Of a DNA stretch of 64,000 nt, positions 34,301-47,200 are shown in pieces. This DNA comes from Azolla caroliniana (taxonomy: Eukaryota; Polypodiophyta): contig JBHGNT010000011.1 in the NCBI GenBank assembly GCA_043228905.1, forward strand, positions 21,700,001-21,764,000, read 5' to 3'. How positions within the stretch are numbered: position 1 is the first letter of the stretch; each line of letters opens with the position of its first letter. The notes under the pieces were generated by a model that did not search any database, was not told the origin of the DNA, and saw nothing but the letters and a program-made list of their open reading frames with translations. A program made the position numbers and the translations under genes.

Positions 34301-37300
34301 ATGTTTTGAGACACCAGTATATTCACCAACATTGTCTTCATGAATCACATACATTAAATCTGGGAATTACCTAGGCATCAGTATCTATGACTGGCTCTTC
34401 CCTCAACTCTACAACTATCAGAGGATGGTGAAACCAGCTGTTGGTATTCACAAATGAAAGAATGAAGGGTATGGCACAGATATGGATGCACTCCCACGAT
34501 TTGTGTATAGCAATGACTATACATGACTAAGTCAGAAAAAGAAAGGAAGGAAGACATATTAACGTCTTTTGAGTACAGCAATGACTATACATGACTAAGT
34601 CAGAAAATGGCCTATAAGACAAACAAGAGATTACAACTTAAAATGCTGTCTCGCCTTTGAGGACAGCAAACAAAAAATAGACATAACCAAGTAAAAAAGA
34701 AAATAGAAATAGAAATTTGTCATCTATACATGTAAGCTCTCAATTCAGATATTGGTAATTTGTTTCTTTGAAAAATCTCTAGCATAGGTTGATCTAGAAT
34801 GGAGAGGTCCCTGACGCAAAGGAAGCACCTGCAATGGTGGGAGATAACGGCCTTTATCTATCGATGACAATGGTGGTGAGATCGTGGTTCATGAGGCCGT
34901 GGCCTATGTGCATGACAAATTGCTATTGCCCGATCTATTGTAACCTATTTGCAATGTCCTAATTGTAACCCTCCCATATGTGTAGCCCTTGATTGACTTG
35001 TAGCATGAGTTGGAGTGATGGGGCTAAAGAACATTGTGATTGTTCTTTGTTTATGAGCTTGTGTGGTTGTGTGGTTGTGTGGTTGTGTGGTTGTGTTGTT
35101 GTCCTTCAAAACCTTCTCCCTGTGTCTCTTCAATTCTAGAAAGAAAAGCCCCAAGCACTGTTAGTTCTCATTTTCTATTCATTACCTTGTGCCGTGGGCC
35201 AATGCCTTGCTTAAAGAGGCAATAGTACCTCCCTCTTATTTCATAAAAACAATACATGACGAACATGGTGTTTTTCATGTTCCACTTCCTCTTATTCATA
35301 CCAAAAGGGTGTTGTCATTTGACTATGGTTCACTCACTACTCCCTTTCACTTTAATCAACCAATAAGAACACTGAAAATATACCTGCTTGTGTGGAGGCA
35401 TATGCATAAGAGTTCGCATGTTGTGCAACCTATCAGCCAGCTTCACCACAATAACGCGAACCTAGAGTCGAGTACATAATCATCACAGAAATTAGTAACT
35501 TCTCTATATTGATTTACTTGAGCTTTAACATATAAAAATCTGTACATATCACAGTATACTGTTTCTATATCACCTGATTAATTAGATTACAGTCAGTCAT
35601 TATTCAAAAATTAGAAACACGTGGGATTATGATCTATTAATAGAAGATACTACTGATGTTAGAAGGCAGAAAACATGAAGCAAAGGACTATGAACCAGAA
35701 AATTAATATAGACTTTTAAACCACAATGGTGTATAAATCTTTAAGAATCCAATTAATATCTGACATAGCATTATGCAGGTATTCTGGGTTCATTTTGAGA
35801 ATCTGGAAATGGAGGCGGATAGTAGGATCCTTGCCTCCTCAGTCATTGCCAGAAACATCTGCCTGAGATCGTCTGCTTTGACATCACCTGAAACAGTCCC
35901 AGAGGGAGCACACTGCAGTTTCCCTAGTTTTGACACCTTCATAAAGTAGAGAGAAGCTAATCAGTATTCGAGATACCATCATAGGTATTGTGAGACTCTT
36001 ACTTTGATATGGACGCTCATAGATGTGTTACCTTAGTTTCACCTTCCACAATCCTCCGTACAACTGGTCCAAAGTCCTCTTCTATTCTCTCAAAAGTGAC
36101 CACATCTGTATCCTCGACAGTATCATGTAATAAACCAGCAGCTAGTGTCTCCCAATCAAGTTCCTGCAAAAGTACTTTCAGCAATATATATCTCTATATT
36201 CTGTTATGTTAATCTAGCAGAAAACAGAAACTGTGAAATGAATGAAAAAGAAATGGAATCTAAATATTGACACAATATGAAGATAGCAAGCAACACATAC
36301 AAGTTCACCCAGAATCCGTGTCACCTCAACAGGATGAATAATGAAGGGTTCGCCACTTTTTCTTTTCTGACCATCATGAGCTTCAAAGGCGAGCTGAATG
36401 ATTTTCACTCCATCAGGATTGGAACAAAGAATATAGATTTTAAAAAACAACAAACACAATACCAAGTAAAGGAATTGTCATCAAGTTGCACTAGTTTCCA
36501 CATCCTTGCAAACAGCAAAGGAGAAGTAATGATGGGAAATCTACATATTAGCATGATGACTGAAGTTCCATTTTGATATTATATTATCCATGTTATCTAG
36601 AAGGGGCAGAGATACCTAGTACCTGCATATACTTAGTCATGAAGTCCTTATCCATGCATATACTTAATCAGAAGGCACAATTTTGATGGAGAATAGTTAT
36701 AGGTATAGAATGTATTCATATATATAACTAAACAGTAGGTATATATAAAGAATTTGAGAGGATGTCATTGGAAATATACATTTCAATGTCTACTACTTAA
36801 TTTCTAAGCCTAGAACAACAGTAGATACCTAATTCATTCCATCAAAAATTTGTGCATTATTCTTGGCATTGAGAAAAAAAAAATTACGTGCTCTTTCAGT
36901 TAACCATTTATAAACTACAAAGCAAATGCCTATAATATATGTCATTCTAATTCGTTCTGCAATCCTGCTCTATAAATGTGGCCACAAATCTACTAAGCAA
37001 CCTAACAAATTTACACATGTTCCATACCTTCAAAGCACTTTGTACTCTGTCAAGTTCTGAAGGGGACAAGTAGGTAATCACTGGTTTCAAACCCTGGTTA
37101 AAATGACCACTAGAAAATTAGCAAAATGACTTCCGCGTCTATCTTAGCAATAGGTAAATCTCTGGTCACCTTCAAAATGAATTGAGCTTAGTATTACATT
37201 CATTAGTAAATTTTCTATTAAAAACAATTTACAGTAGAATGGTGATTTTATTATACCCATTTTTGAACTGTGAATAAGTTATCTATAAAGAAAGAACATC

Positions 37301-38228
37301 TGCATTTTCAGCTATCTGAAGCTATCTGAAGAGAAAAAGTGGGCATATGTAATATTTGGAAGTGATGAATGTATACATGGCTATGTTCAACTTTGGCACA
37401 TTAAGTCCCAATACCTAAGCATTTACACTTACACGATTCGGGTGACCAATAATAGTAGATTTAGGATAAAAGAAACTTTTATACTTCCAGTTATAATTCC
37501 TTCATTGTGGTACCTATTATCAATCTATTACTCAGCCATATTTCAAGCTGATTCATGGGTGTTTTAAACCTCATACTCATAAGCACAAAAGATTATTTTT
37601 TACCTTCCAAAGTGTCTCTTGTGTGACAGAACTTGATGCTTGTGCACGTTTTTCAGCAGAATGACATCTCATTGGTACTAACCGTGGTTTCCTCCTTCTG
37701 CTAATGTTAGCCCCTTGATACTTATACGTCTGAAATAATTTTTATTATCAGAAATATTCATATTCCATTTAGCTTGCCACACAAATAAATGGGACAATCA
37801 TATGGATTTTTAAAGCCTTCTATAAATTATATAACGTCAACTTATACAAATTTTGAATTTCTTTAGTGCTTTTCCATTCACACATACCCAAGGAAATGAG
37901 ACAAAACTGCTTCCTGGTACATATTTTCTGCACTTTGATTCAATGGAAAGACCCTCTAGTTCAGATGTACTCGGATGCCAACCACTAAGGACTCGACAAA
38001 CTTCCTCCGAACGAGATAGAAAGGTGCATTCTATAAATCCATAAAAGAGATTTAGAAATTCATTTAACCCAAAAAAGAACTGAAACAAAGAAACAAACAC
38101 TCTAACAATCACTATATATGAGAGTATCAAATGTTTAGTAAGAAGATAAGTTCACAAGAAAAGCAAATACGTAGGCTACATATCAGTCAAAAACTAAGAA
38201 TCTTACTTTCACCATGGAACCAAGATCC
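29803..38228 (-). CDS. RSH1: RSH1: RelA/SpoT homologue with HD, synthetase-like, TGS and ACT regions (ends incomplete)
   Basis: Plant RSH1. Resolved exons: 38030-37888, 37729-37604, 37093-37028, 36393-36301, 36163-36032, 35936-35835, 35461-35384, 34175-34104, 33848-33741, 33308-33211, 32609-32549, 32456-32394, 32315-32259, 32187-32086, 32009-31875, 31784-31653, 31548-31462, 31315-31244, 30803-30717, 30603-30111, 30016-29955, 29871-29803, about 812 residues in one frame. A 22-base exon at 38228-38207 may precede them. Hydrolase motifs: [32 protein letters not shown]. The synthetase-like part has [18 protein letters not shown] and [18 protein letters not shown], but the DxxGLR-type signature of active synthetases reads DIAQLRI, which agrees with RSH1 being known mainly as a (p)ppGpp hydrolase. 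The TGS module lies in exons 31784-31244. The ACT domain runs from the end of exon 30603-30111 to the last exon ([14 protein letters not shown]). The start codon with its transit peptide and the final exon are not located. Confidence 0.9.
33366..33766 (-). repeat. 66-bp minisatellite, six units, each with an RSH1 5' splice site
   Basis: A 66-base unit is repeated six times with almost no variation. On the minus strand each unit contains GATGAAGCACTTGAG followed by GTAAGGGCTAGG, which is the exon end and 5' splice site of RSH1 exon 33848-33741. Exon-side boundaries fall at 33741, 33675, 33609, 33543, 33477 and 33411, exactly 66 apart. Splicing at the first gives the normal frame. Read-through to any later one adds VRARNNDN and then a TAA. 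Confidence 0.95.
34775..35375 (-). mobile_element. LINE 3' end (ORF2 C-terminus and tail) in an RSH1 intron
   Basis: Minus-strand translation across frame breaks gives [29 protein letters not shown], then [16 protein letters not shown] and [12 protein letters not shown] recognise this as the C-terminal end of a plant LINE ORF2 that is a different clade from the copy at the start of the window. Untranslated tail follows to about 34775. It lies in the intron between exons 35461-35384 and 34175-34104. The same tail family occurs at 17.3-18.9 kb. Confidence 0.7.
35061..35100. repeat. Octamer microsatellite (GTGTGGTT)n
   Basis: Four and a half copies of GTGTGGTT. On the minus strand it falls inside the LINE ORF2 tail and encodes a Thr/Gln/His-rich run, so it arose within the transposon copy. 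Confidence 0.9.
35828..35838 (-). other. GC-AG intron: non-canonical 5' splice site in RSH1
   Basis: The exon 35936-35835 ends ACTGAGGAG and the intron begins GCAAGG, not GT. The next exon starts after CTCTAG at 35461 (GTTCGCGTT). Frame and family alignment (LAMTEE then [14 protein letters not shown]) leave no nearby GT alternative. GAG|GCAAG fits the known GC-AG subclass of U2 introns. Confidence 0.8.
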
Positions 38229-39660
38229 CTGTAGACAAACCGTTCAGATCCTATCAGTGTAAATGTGGCAAAGATTGATGGAAAGCTCTTTTGAGATCTA
38301 TAGCATATTAATTCTGGCTATAAGCAGGAGGGGAAGCTCACTTAAAGGTTACCATGTCAATAGAATGCCAATATACTCAAATGCAAACTGTATTGATCCA
38401 TATGAATAAATTTTCCTGATCCCATTAATGCCAATGTGGAAACATCGATGGAAAGCTCATTTTCAGATCTATAATGGATTTGTTCTATTAATTCTGGTTA
38501 AACAGAGTGGAGGCTATATTACTGGTTCCCATGTTATCAGAATACAAGTAATGTAAATAGAATGAAAAATGAGGCAGGTGTACGTAAACTAGGGACAAAT
38601 ATAATATGAGCACATATCATCCCATGTGGTGCTATCTTTGATGATCTTGCAAAGCCTGGTCTCATCTTGAGTGGCATTATCTTTGCACCAATCTGGTCCT
38701 ACGAGTTAAAGTCAAGTCAAAGAGTTCCCTTTAAGTTGACAGAAGAATGTCGCAATTGGCAACCTAGGTGTCCTGATTTGAGTTTATGCACAAACATTCA
38801 GGAAAGATATTGCACAAAATTTTGTTCGTTGTGTCTGCCAAAAGACTCGTCGTGATCGAGGATCTAGAATATGTCAAATGTTATGTTACAGTTTATTGAA
38901 CCTTCGTGATCCTCCACTTAACTGAAGCACCACATCAACAACCTTCAATGTGCGAGTCATGGGCATCCCCGAGTGACCAAATGCTACCCCTGAGCAAGAA
39001 GGAGGACACTATGTACCAAGCTCAGGTATAACAACGAAGATGCAAACCCATTCACCAAATATTGGAGAGTGGAAGGGAACGTGTCTAAGGCTTGAGCGCT
39101 CAGTTTATAATTTCCAAATGAAGTAGGAAGAATTGCCTTCGTCAAAAAGCAATTATCAGAATACAATGAGGGTTGGAAGGGCCTCTTCTTTTCCCTGATG
39201 AGGACCTTACAAAGATTAACATTGACCATAGAAAACAATGTATGCCGCAGATCGTACAAGGACAAGGAAGGGTAGAAGGCTGTCTACTGGGATGGTCACA
39301 TTGTTATCCACAAGGTCATTGGAGAGGTATTCACAGCCTGTGAGGCAATAGAATCAGAGCTATACAACCCAATTTGGAACTGCAACAGAGCACTTTGGAC
39401 ACACCCGGTAATAATTGAAGAGGTCATGGCAGGACAAGATATGCTCCTCATAAAAGGAAAATACCAAAGACCCAGAGGTATGTCTAACCCAAGTGGAGGA
39501 TTTTCAACGGGTCTGGAAATAGGCAACCCTGTAGACAAAGTACATCACGAGGGTCGGGCAGGATCACACTTATCTTCCAACGAGCATTACACCCACACAT
39601 ACAGGAAAGGGCTCAATATCATCTCAATGCATAAATGCTTTTTGCAAAGAAAAACGACTC
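38229..39660. other. Upstream flank of RSH1; no gene assigned
   Basis: Just upstream of the putative first resolved RSH1 exon is a diverged direct duplication (about 38235-38345 and 38415-38540) sharing GATGGAAAGCTC, AGATCTATA and TTAATTCTGG. RSH1 exon 1 and its promoter should lie here or farther right. Conceptual + strand frames around 38667-38855 and 39426-39683 are open but have no domain I know. They may be the 5' part of the LINE relic that follows. Confidence 0.45.
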
Positions 39661-40950
39661 CGGATAAACCAAGGAAAGACTAAAACAATGATCTCCACAC
39701 ATTCACACTGACTCATCAACAAGCCATTTTCACCCTATCAGGAGGGCATGTTGAAGTAGTGGATTCCAATGTTCTAGGAATCACATTCACAAAAACGAGT
39801 GGATGCTTGTCTATGATTCAAGCCACCCAGATTGACTCACTCGAGGATATGCAGCTCTAGCCATGCCGGAATGACAGTTCCGCCAGATACACTTCAGAGA
39901 ACCCCACACTGAAGTATGGTAGTTCAACACCGTGGTCACCCCTTCTCTCATGTATGGTGCAACCATATGGGTCAAGGCCTCCCCATGTACATGTGGACAC
40001 AAATAGAGTGAACACTAGTCATGATATTATCACAGATGATACATAACAAAGCATCCACCCCACACACGATCATTGGTGCCGAATTGGCATCAGCCCCCAC
40101 GATGGTAGAAACATTATTCCAGGCAATGGACCTCATCAATCAGAATTGAGCCACCCATCTCAAGAATTACAGAAAACATTTGAAGAATAGAAGCAAATGG
40201 TGACAATAGAACATACAGAAGAATCATGTACTCACAGCAACAATATTCCCACCCTTTTTATATTGTACACTTTCCCAAATAGTGAAAGGAATAAGGGATT
40301 ATGGCAAGATCTATGGCAGCTCTATATCCAAAGGTCTTAGCTCACACCAAGGGATGCTCTTCCCCCAAAGATGCTCTACTGCAAAGATTATTCCATGAAA
40401 TTTTGAAAGGATGGATTCATACAGAGACTAAGGTAGATGGACGTCTAGGTGCCCCACGGTGCTCACACCAAGAGGCACCAAAAAACTGAGCTCGCACCAA
40501 GGGATGCACTTCCCCTAAAGATGGTCAAAGATGGTCTACGAAAGATTTTACAAATTATGTGAACGAGGAGAGATCAAAAGCAAGAAAGGTTTCGTGTGTA
40601 AGTGCCCAACTTTCAACCACATCAGGAAAAAGTATGCTACCCCATACACAAACTCCACCATTTAACAAGTGATGGAGAAGGCTGACCAACAATAGTTTGT
40701 CTAAATGTTGCTCAAACTTTGAAAGCCTAGGGAATCAACCCTTACATAAGCATGTGGGATGCAACGACAATTGCACATCATTGATTTCTCGCCTAGCTCC
40801 TTACGTCTAATAACAACGTGCCAAGGAGTCCTCATAGAGCAAGCAAAGGAATGTCATCGACAACGGAGACTGCAAACCTGAATATAAGGCACATCATATT
40901 GTTACAGGAGTATCCCCTAGCCTTAATTATGTAAGACTTAAGTACCTTAT
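39661..40950 (+). pseudogene. LINE ORF2 relic (second clade), heavily frameshifted
   Basis: Translation across frames gives QGKTKTMIS, FTLSGGHVEVVDSNVLGITF, then RGYAALAMPE, FREPHTEVW, VTPSLMYGATIW and, near 40290-40330, SERNKGLWQDLWQLYIQ. This order matches the reverse-transcriptase thumb and downstream region of the same LINE clade whose C-terminus ([14 protein letters not shown]) lies at 34.8-35.4 kb. Stops and indels are frequent. A CKCPTFNHIRKKYATPY segment near 40590-40640 fits the Cys-rich region before the end of that ORF. Upstream limits are uncertain. Confidence 0.7.
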
Positions 40951-43660
40951 AATTGTCTCTCAAATTTTGGATTGTATAGATTGTTCTTTAGCCTTAAATG
41001 GTGTTTGACCTTTGGAATAAATGAGTGAGGGATCAATCACCCCTTAATGGCACAAAGAGCCAACTCATATAAAGTTTGTAGATGATTAATACAGCTATGC
41101 ACCTTATGCTTGTAAACCATCACATGCATTCAGATAATATTTCGGGAGCTTTAGGAAACCTAGAGCATTTATTTTTGTGCAATATAGATGCCATGAATCC
41201 ATCCGTGTCTGTAGTCATGATTTGCCTCATGGGTTAATTTTGGCCTCTAGTAGATGTTAATATTTCTTTCTTTCTTTCTTTCTTAATCAAGCCTTTCTCA
41301 GATCTTGATTCAAAAGCAAAATGCTCACGAAGTATAAACATTCTCAAGAGAGACTAAACAATGTTACGATGCCTTTCTTTGGCAAGAATGCCCCTGAAAT
41401 TTCAGCAATGATCGCATCCTTTCTTTTCTTGCTCTTCAATGACCTCTTCCCAAACAGTGGTCACAATATTTGTTACAAAAAGAGCCATGTGAACAGCTAG
41501 ACAACTATTCTAACAAATGATACATCATGACTCACAAAGCATCATTCCCAGCATACTATGGAGTATCAGAAGGTTGTATCAGCATGAGGACAGGGTCAGA
41601 AAAAGCCTCACCTTTGAAGAGATGCAGTCCTAGTGTAACTAGAGTACCATTCACCGAGGAGCTAATAAGCGTAGGGGAGCTTCATCGACATAGATGTGCT
41701 AGGTTGGCTGTTGAGTACTCGGGACAGCTGAATAGTGAGGATGATACTTAATGTTGGAAGGCACATATGGCATCAGGGTTTATATTATACGGCTTCAACT
41801 TTTCAACTAACTATGAGTTGAGTGTATTTTCAGTTGCACTATTCAAAATTTACCTTTCAATTTTGAAATGGAATGTAAACGGATAGATCCAAAATTTTCA
41901 GTTTTTTTCGAGTACAAAACCTTCGAATATTGAATGTGCAAGTCATTCCAATGAAATGTAGATGGAAGGTCTATTACCTTTTGATAAATACATAATTTTT
42001 CGTCAATTAACTAAAACTAGAGATAGAAAAATGAAAAACTCCACATTCATTTCTGCATTCAGAAGACGAATGAACAATTGAGAAATCATTAATGAAAAAA
42101 TTCACAAATTTTAGATAAAGGTTTATTATTATTCCCTGTTTTTTAAGTTTATTTTCTTCTTGCTTTTTCTTCGTTTCTTTTTCTTTGCTTATTCTTGTGT
42201 TTCTTGTTTTTCTTAACACTCTAAATCGTGATATGAAAGACTTATCAACTGAAATTATAGATGGAAAGCTAAATTCAATAGAAATAAGGCTAGGAGAGAA
42301 ATTCCAAGACTTACCTGACATCGGATTCTTGCATGCCATAGTTATTGATAATAAGATCAAAGACGAAGTATCAAATTACACAAAGATTCCATGAGAAAAT
42401 TTTATCTGTTTGAAATCTTCATCAATCTGAAACGAAAGAGAAGCCTCTTTGATTTTCCTTGTATACATGTAAACCTGGACTGGTGAAAAAGAAGAGGGGG
42501 AGGAGGAGGAGGAAAAGGGAAAAAAGTAAATATGTTCTGTTCGATTTTAGAGGATGAGAATTATGGAGTTTTCGGTGATGGAGAAACAAGAGCTTCGATA
42601 CTATGTGGCGATGGCGAGGTCTAGCTTAATCTTTCTGTTTCTCTCTCTATATATATATATCTCTGCAGTGGATATATTATCTCATTTTACTCCATTTGTT
42701 GTTTTCTTTTTTCTCCTTTTCTTATTCCTTTTTTTCATTTTTCATTTTTTTTTACGTTTTTCTTTTTCCCATTTCTTCCATTGCTTTTCTTTTTTATCTT
42801 CATTTTGCCACGAACACAACTTGTTTGGGAAATCAAAAAACACATACACGATCATTTCTCTAAATTCATCCGATCCGATAGATAGATAGATAAACCGACA
42901 AGAAGGTGTTTCGGGTGGCCGTAAACATCTTGAAGGTATTAATTCTAAAACTACTCGACCTTTAGGCAACTTCTCTCGGGACAAAGTGCCCCTAAAGCTT
43001 GATTGTAAGCATTGGCGAATCAATTTGGTGCCTTTTAACCTATGTGCATATTTTGGTACTCCATGGTGATGACCAAACAAGAACCTGACGTAGTCAAAAC
43101 CCCAATACCTGAGATGGTTAAACACTCCCTTTATATATGGGATTTGTAATGTCTTGGCTTCCTAAGTGACACCCCACTAGAAAGGCAACAAAAATATATC
43201 AATTAATCATGACCATAGTCATTCCTACATAACAACCCATGTGGCTTTAGCAACAAAGCATATAAGGAATTTGTGCCTAACATCATCCTCAGATACTACA
43301 TAAAAAAAACATGTTTTGTTCTAAAAATATTGGCGTTTTAAAACCAATGCCAACCATGAACCCCCCCCCCCCCCCCCCCCAACCCATTATTGCCAACCAC
43401 TTACACATGGAATGGAACATGAGTTTGTCCCACATCCAAGACTCATACCTCAAATAATGTCCCATGTAAGTGACATTGTCCCCACCCCACTGACCTTAGC
43501 TTTAATTGAGGAACGATATACATCGTAGCTATGCATTGCAAGTTTCATTTTCCCTATTGAATATCCAATATCTCCATGATTCGTTTGTCACTAGTTCCAA
43601 GACGTGAAGCATATAAGAATGTCTACTATGATTGTATCCAGAGGGTTTGGGAGGCAATAA
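40951..43660. other. No gene recognised; simple repeats
   Basis: Holds (TTTC)n at about 41265-41285, pyrimidine-rich low-complexity DNA at 42690-42800, and a 20-base C run at 43361-43380. Open frames on both strands (for example 42742-43125 minus) have biased composition and no domain. Confidence 0.5.
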
Positions 43661-44220
43661 AATAGTGTGTTGCTCAATTGCAAATTTAAGCGTCATCGTC
43701 TGACTACATTTAGACTTGGGACTTTCTTGTCCATTTTAATGCAAAAGTTGGTGGGTACATTTGACGGCATATATATCACTATATTTTCTGCACTCTTTAC
43801 TATTGCCACGTGGTCACACTCGAGCTTCATCAGCAAAGGAACATTAAGTTTTTGAGCCATAACAAAAACTGGAATCATTAAATGACCAAACGTTATCGAT
43901 CCCACAATGATTCAATCGTCTTTTTGCCATGGCAAGTCATTGTATGCACACTAGAAGTATCACTTTTTTTATTGAATAACCATTCTCTTCACCATATAAC
44001 TAAATTTGAGCAAGCACTTAATTGTCCATCTTAATGCAAGACTCATGTGGATAATGAGTAATTGAGTTACTGGATCATTACTATATTGTCAGCGTTTGAA
44101 CTATTGCCACACAATCATAGTTCAACTTCATTGTCAAGAGAACGCTAACTTTGAGCCATAACAAAAATTTATCATTTAGATGAATGAGCATTATCAACTG
44201 AGAACTCTTTGAGGCTTTGA
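43660..44220. repeat. Diverged tandem repeat of about 270-290 bp
   Basis: Two successive segments share TTGTCCAT.TTAATGCAA, ATTACTATATT.TC.GC, ACTATTGCCAC, CATAACAAAAA and GA.CATTATC in the same order (about 43660-43910 and 43990-44210). The copies are much diverged. No coding function is recognised. Confidence 0.5.
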
Positions 44221-47200
44221 TTATTGTTTCACTATAGGAGATACTAATATTTTCCACAAAACAACATATTATATTTGCTCAAGTTTAGGTTCTTAAACAA
44301 GTAGCTTTAAAGATGATGAATCTTCAAGCAACCATGTGATCGTCCAAATTTAGTATGCTTTCTCCCCTAATGCTCAAGTTGGGTGCATATACAATACCAA
44401 GAAACCTAAGTCATGCCCCAAATTCACTCTATTGTCGATGATGTATACACTAGTCTCTAGTGGACAATACCATCAATTAGTTTTTTTACTTGTCCATGGT
44501 AACAATGGCAAAAAATAAGAAATGATGAGAATCATGATTGATTGTAGCATTTGGGAGTCGAGCAACAAATGGCCAATTTAGAGACTTCTAGCATATAATT
44601 TTTTCTAGGATCATACTCGAGGTCCATGGCAAGCTTTGCTAGAGATAAACACTCATAAAGTGATGTATATGGTGACAAACATTTCCTCGGTCTAATACTT
44701 TGCCATGTCATCCAAGATCGACCACATATGTCTTATTGCCTTAGATAACCATTTAATTACACATATTTATGTGCTTCATTGACACCAAGACAATAACACG
44801 TCACAAGGGAAGCAATGCATAACATTTTGCAGCAAAATCATTACAATACATAATGAATGAAACATTGGATTCTCCAAAATCTTGTTGCATGATTACATTT
44901 TCTACTTACGATTCTTTAACATAGTCCACAATCATTTTCCCATTGAAAATATTTTGGAAGGATGTATTTTACCTAAATAAATCCAAACTTCAAATGTGAA
45001 AAATAGGAAGTAGTGCCTATTGAAGCGGATTTGCTACTCCATGGCAAAATCAAATAGCATATAAGTTGCGTTTCAAAAAAATAGTGCTCACCCATTGAGA
45101 GATTCTCACACTTCACTAAAACCCATGCTCTCACCATAAACTATATTTGGCTTTGGAGAATACAAATAGACAAATATCACATTCTCTTTTGGAGATGGAT
45201 TATTTTTAATTCTATAATTTTCTTGCTATTTAATACTCTCTAGTCATCATTTCTTTATTAAATATTCAAGACATTTATTCCAAAACATATTGCAAACTTC
45301 CTGGGTAAGTAAATTAGCTCTTCACAATTTAGGAGGAAATTAAACTTCTTATGTACATAATTTTCCATTAGGTAATTAGGTCACGTGTATGACGTGACAA
45401 AGTGAACACCTCTTCTCTTTGAGGAATGTACATGCAAGGCGTATTTTACCTATGTACTCTATCAAGATGAAAACCCAGTTGTTTGGTTTTTGGGTTCCAA
45501 ATGTCCCATTAGTGTTCTCTTGAAGAGGATAAAACATCATCATCATCTTTGTGGGAATACACTATCTCATTTCCTTTTAAAATTTTTGTGAACATTCCTC
45601 CTCCACTCATTGTTTTATGCTTTTGTTTTCATTTATGGATATTCTCTCTAAATAGTTTTTTGTGATTGTGTGGCACATGTGTGTATCCTAGGTAATTAGT
45701 AATGACAACCTTTGAAGGCTATCATCCATAAGGTTAGATGGAAGCCTTCGTAATTAAGGGGCTCAATTGATATATTTTCTGTATCCTTATGTTAATGCTT
45801 ATCATTAACCTCAAAGGAATGATGCTTAAAGGAAAAATATCAAGACTATTTAATCTTATTGCCACTCGTTATTGTAACTAATAATATATTTGGAAAAATA
45901 TTCCCACGATTTTTATGGAAAGGGATATTGTGACTACTTAATCTTATTGGACTCATTGTTGTAGGCTTGTAGCTAATTATTGTGTACAGTCGGATACTAC
46001 TCAAGACTATATTGACATTTGACATGCATACTAGATTAATTACTTCTACGTTCCCTTTCTTTATGAAAGAATAATTTACTTCCATAATTCCAATAAACAC
46101 CCCATTGGTAATACGATGCATGATCATTATGTAAAGAAATGTGGAAGCTCTATCAAGGATTATTAAGCCAAAGAAGAAAATAGAAGTGGTCTGTGTGTGT
46201 GGAGAGAAAAAATACACAAGGCAATATTGTAATGAAAGATTTAATTTCTTTAATTATCACCTATGTTTTCTATCAATATTATACCAATGGCACATCCATG
46301 GGCCAAAACTGAGAAGAAACAAAAAGGAGATAAACTTCTTCATACCTAGGTATTTGAAGATGAATGATCAACAATAGCCAAGTTGACCTCATCCTTTGCT
46401 CTGCACCTTCAGGCTTCAACCAACACGGTCATGGACACAACATCCTCATTGACGATGGTTGGAGTGATGGAAGGCAACAAGGGGGAGCTCCCTCATTTGG
46501 AATATGTTGACTACAAGCAAGAAAGGAGAAAGTGTTGGAGGAGCTTCCGCAATGCTGGTGATCTCATGTCAATTGTTGGACCTCATTGGTCACATTCACG
46601 ACCAACTCATCATAAGTTTGTTCAATATCATTCCTTATCTCAACAATTGGTTCCACATCCAATAATATATGTCTTCTTGCATTATAAATTGAACATGTAT
46701 ATCCCAATCAACCCAAAGTAGTTGTAGTCCAACCACCTCCATAGTCATTCCCGTCACAATGTTTGTGACATCTTGTAGTTGATCTACCATAAAATGAGAG
46801 GGTTTGGTCTTTGAGTTTGTTTGTCATAACATCCTTCAACATCAATGTCATTGTATTTTGGTCTTGAGTGAGGTCAAAAGTTTATGCATATATGTCATTG
46901 TTGTCTCGAAAAGGGAACCTATTCTCACATGCAAAGGTGCTCCTACAATAAATTAATGAACCATTGCATGTTGTTTGTGGTACCACCAAACAAATGACGC
47001 AATTGGCTCGTGGTGCGCAACCATTTGGATACCCAAACATTATCTATCACGGTTATACCTTTGGTGATGATGGTCTTATCATAGGACTAAATGAGCTTCT
47101 CCTTGGTGTCAACAAGGGCATCCCATTGGTTTAGAGTTGTTCCTCTCTCACCTCATAATGGATCACAACAGTGGTGAGGGACTATCGGATTGTTTCTAGT

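Noticed and set aside
42742-43125. 127-codon minus-strand frame considered as RSH1 exon 1
   Set aside because: Low-complexity Lys/Glu end from a pyrimidine tract and no likeness to RSH1 N-termini.
46383-46721. 112-codon + strand frame
   Set aside because: No domain, no neighbouring exon, composition like the surrounding non-coding DNA.
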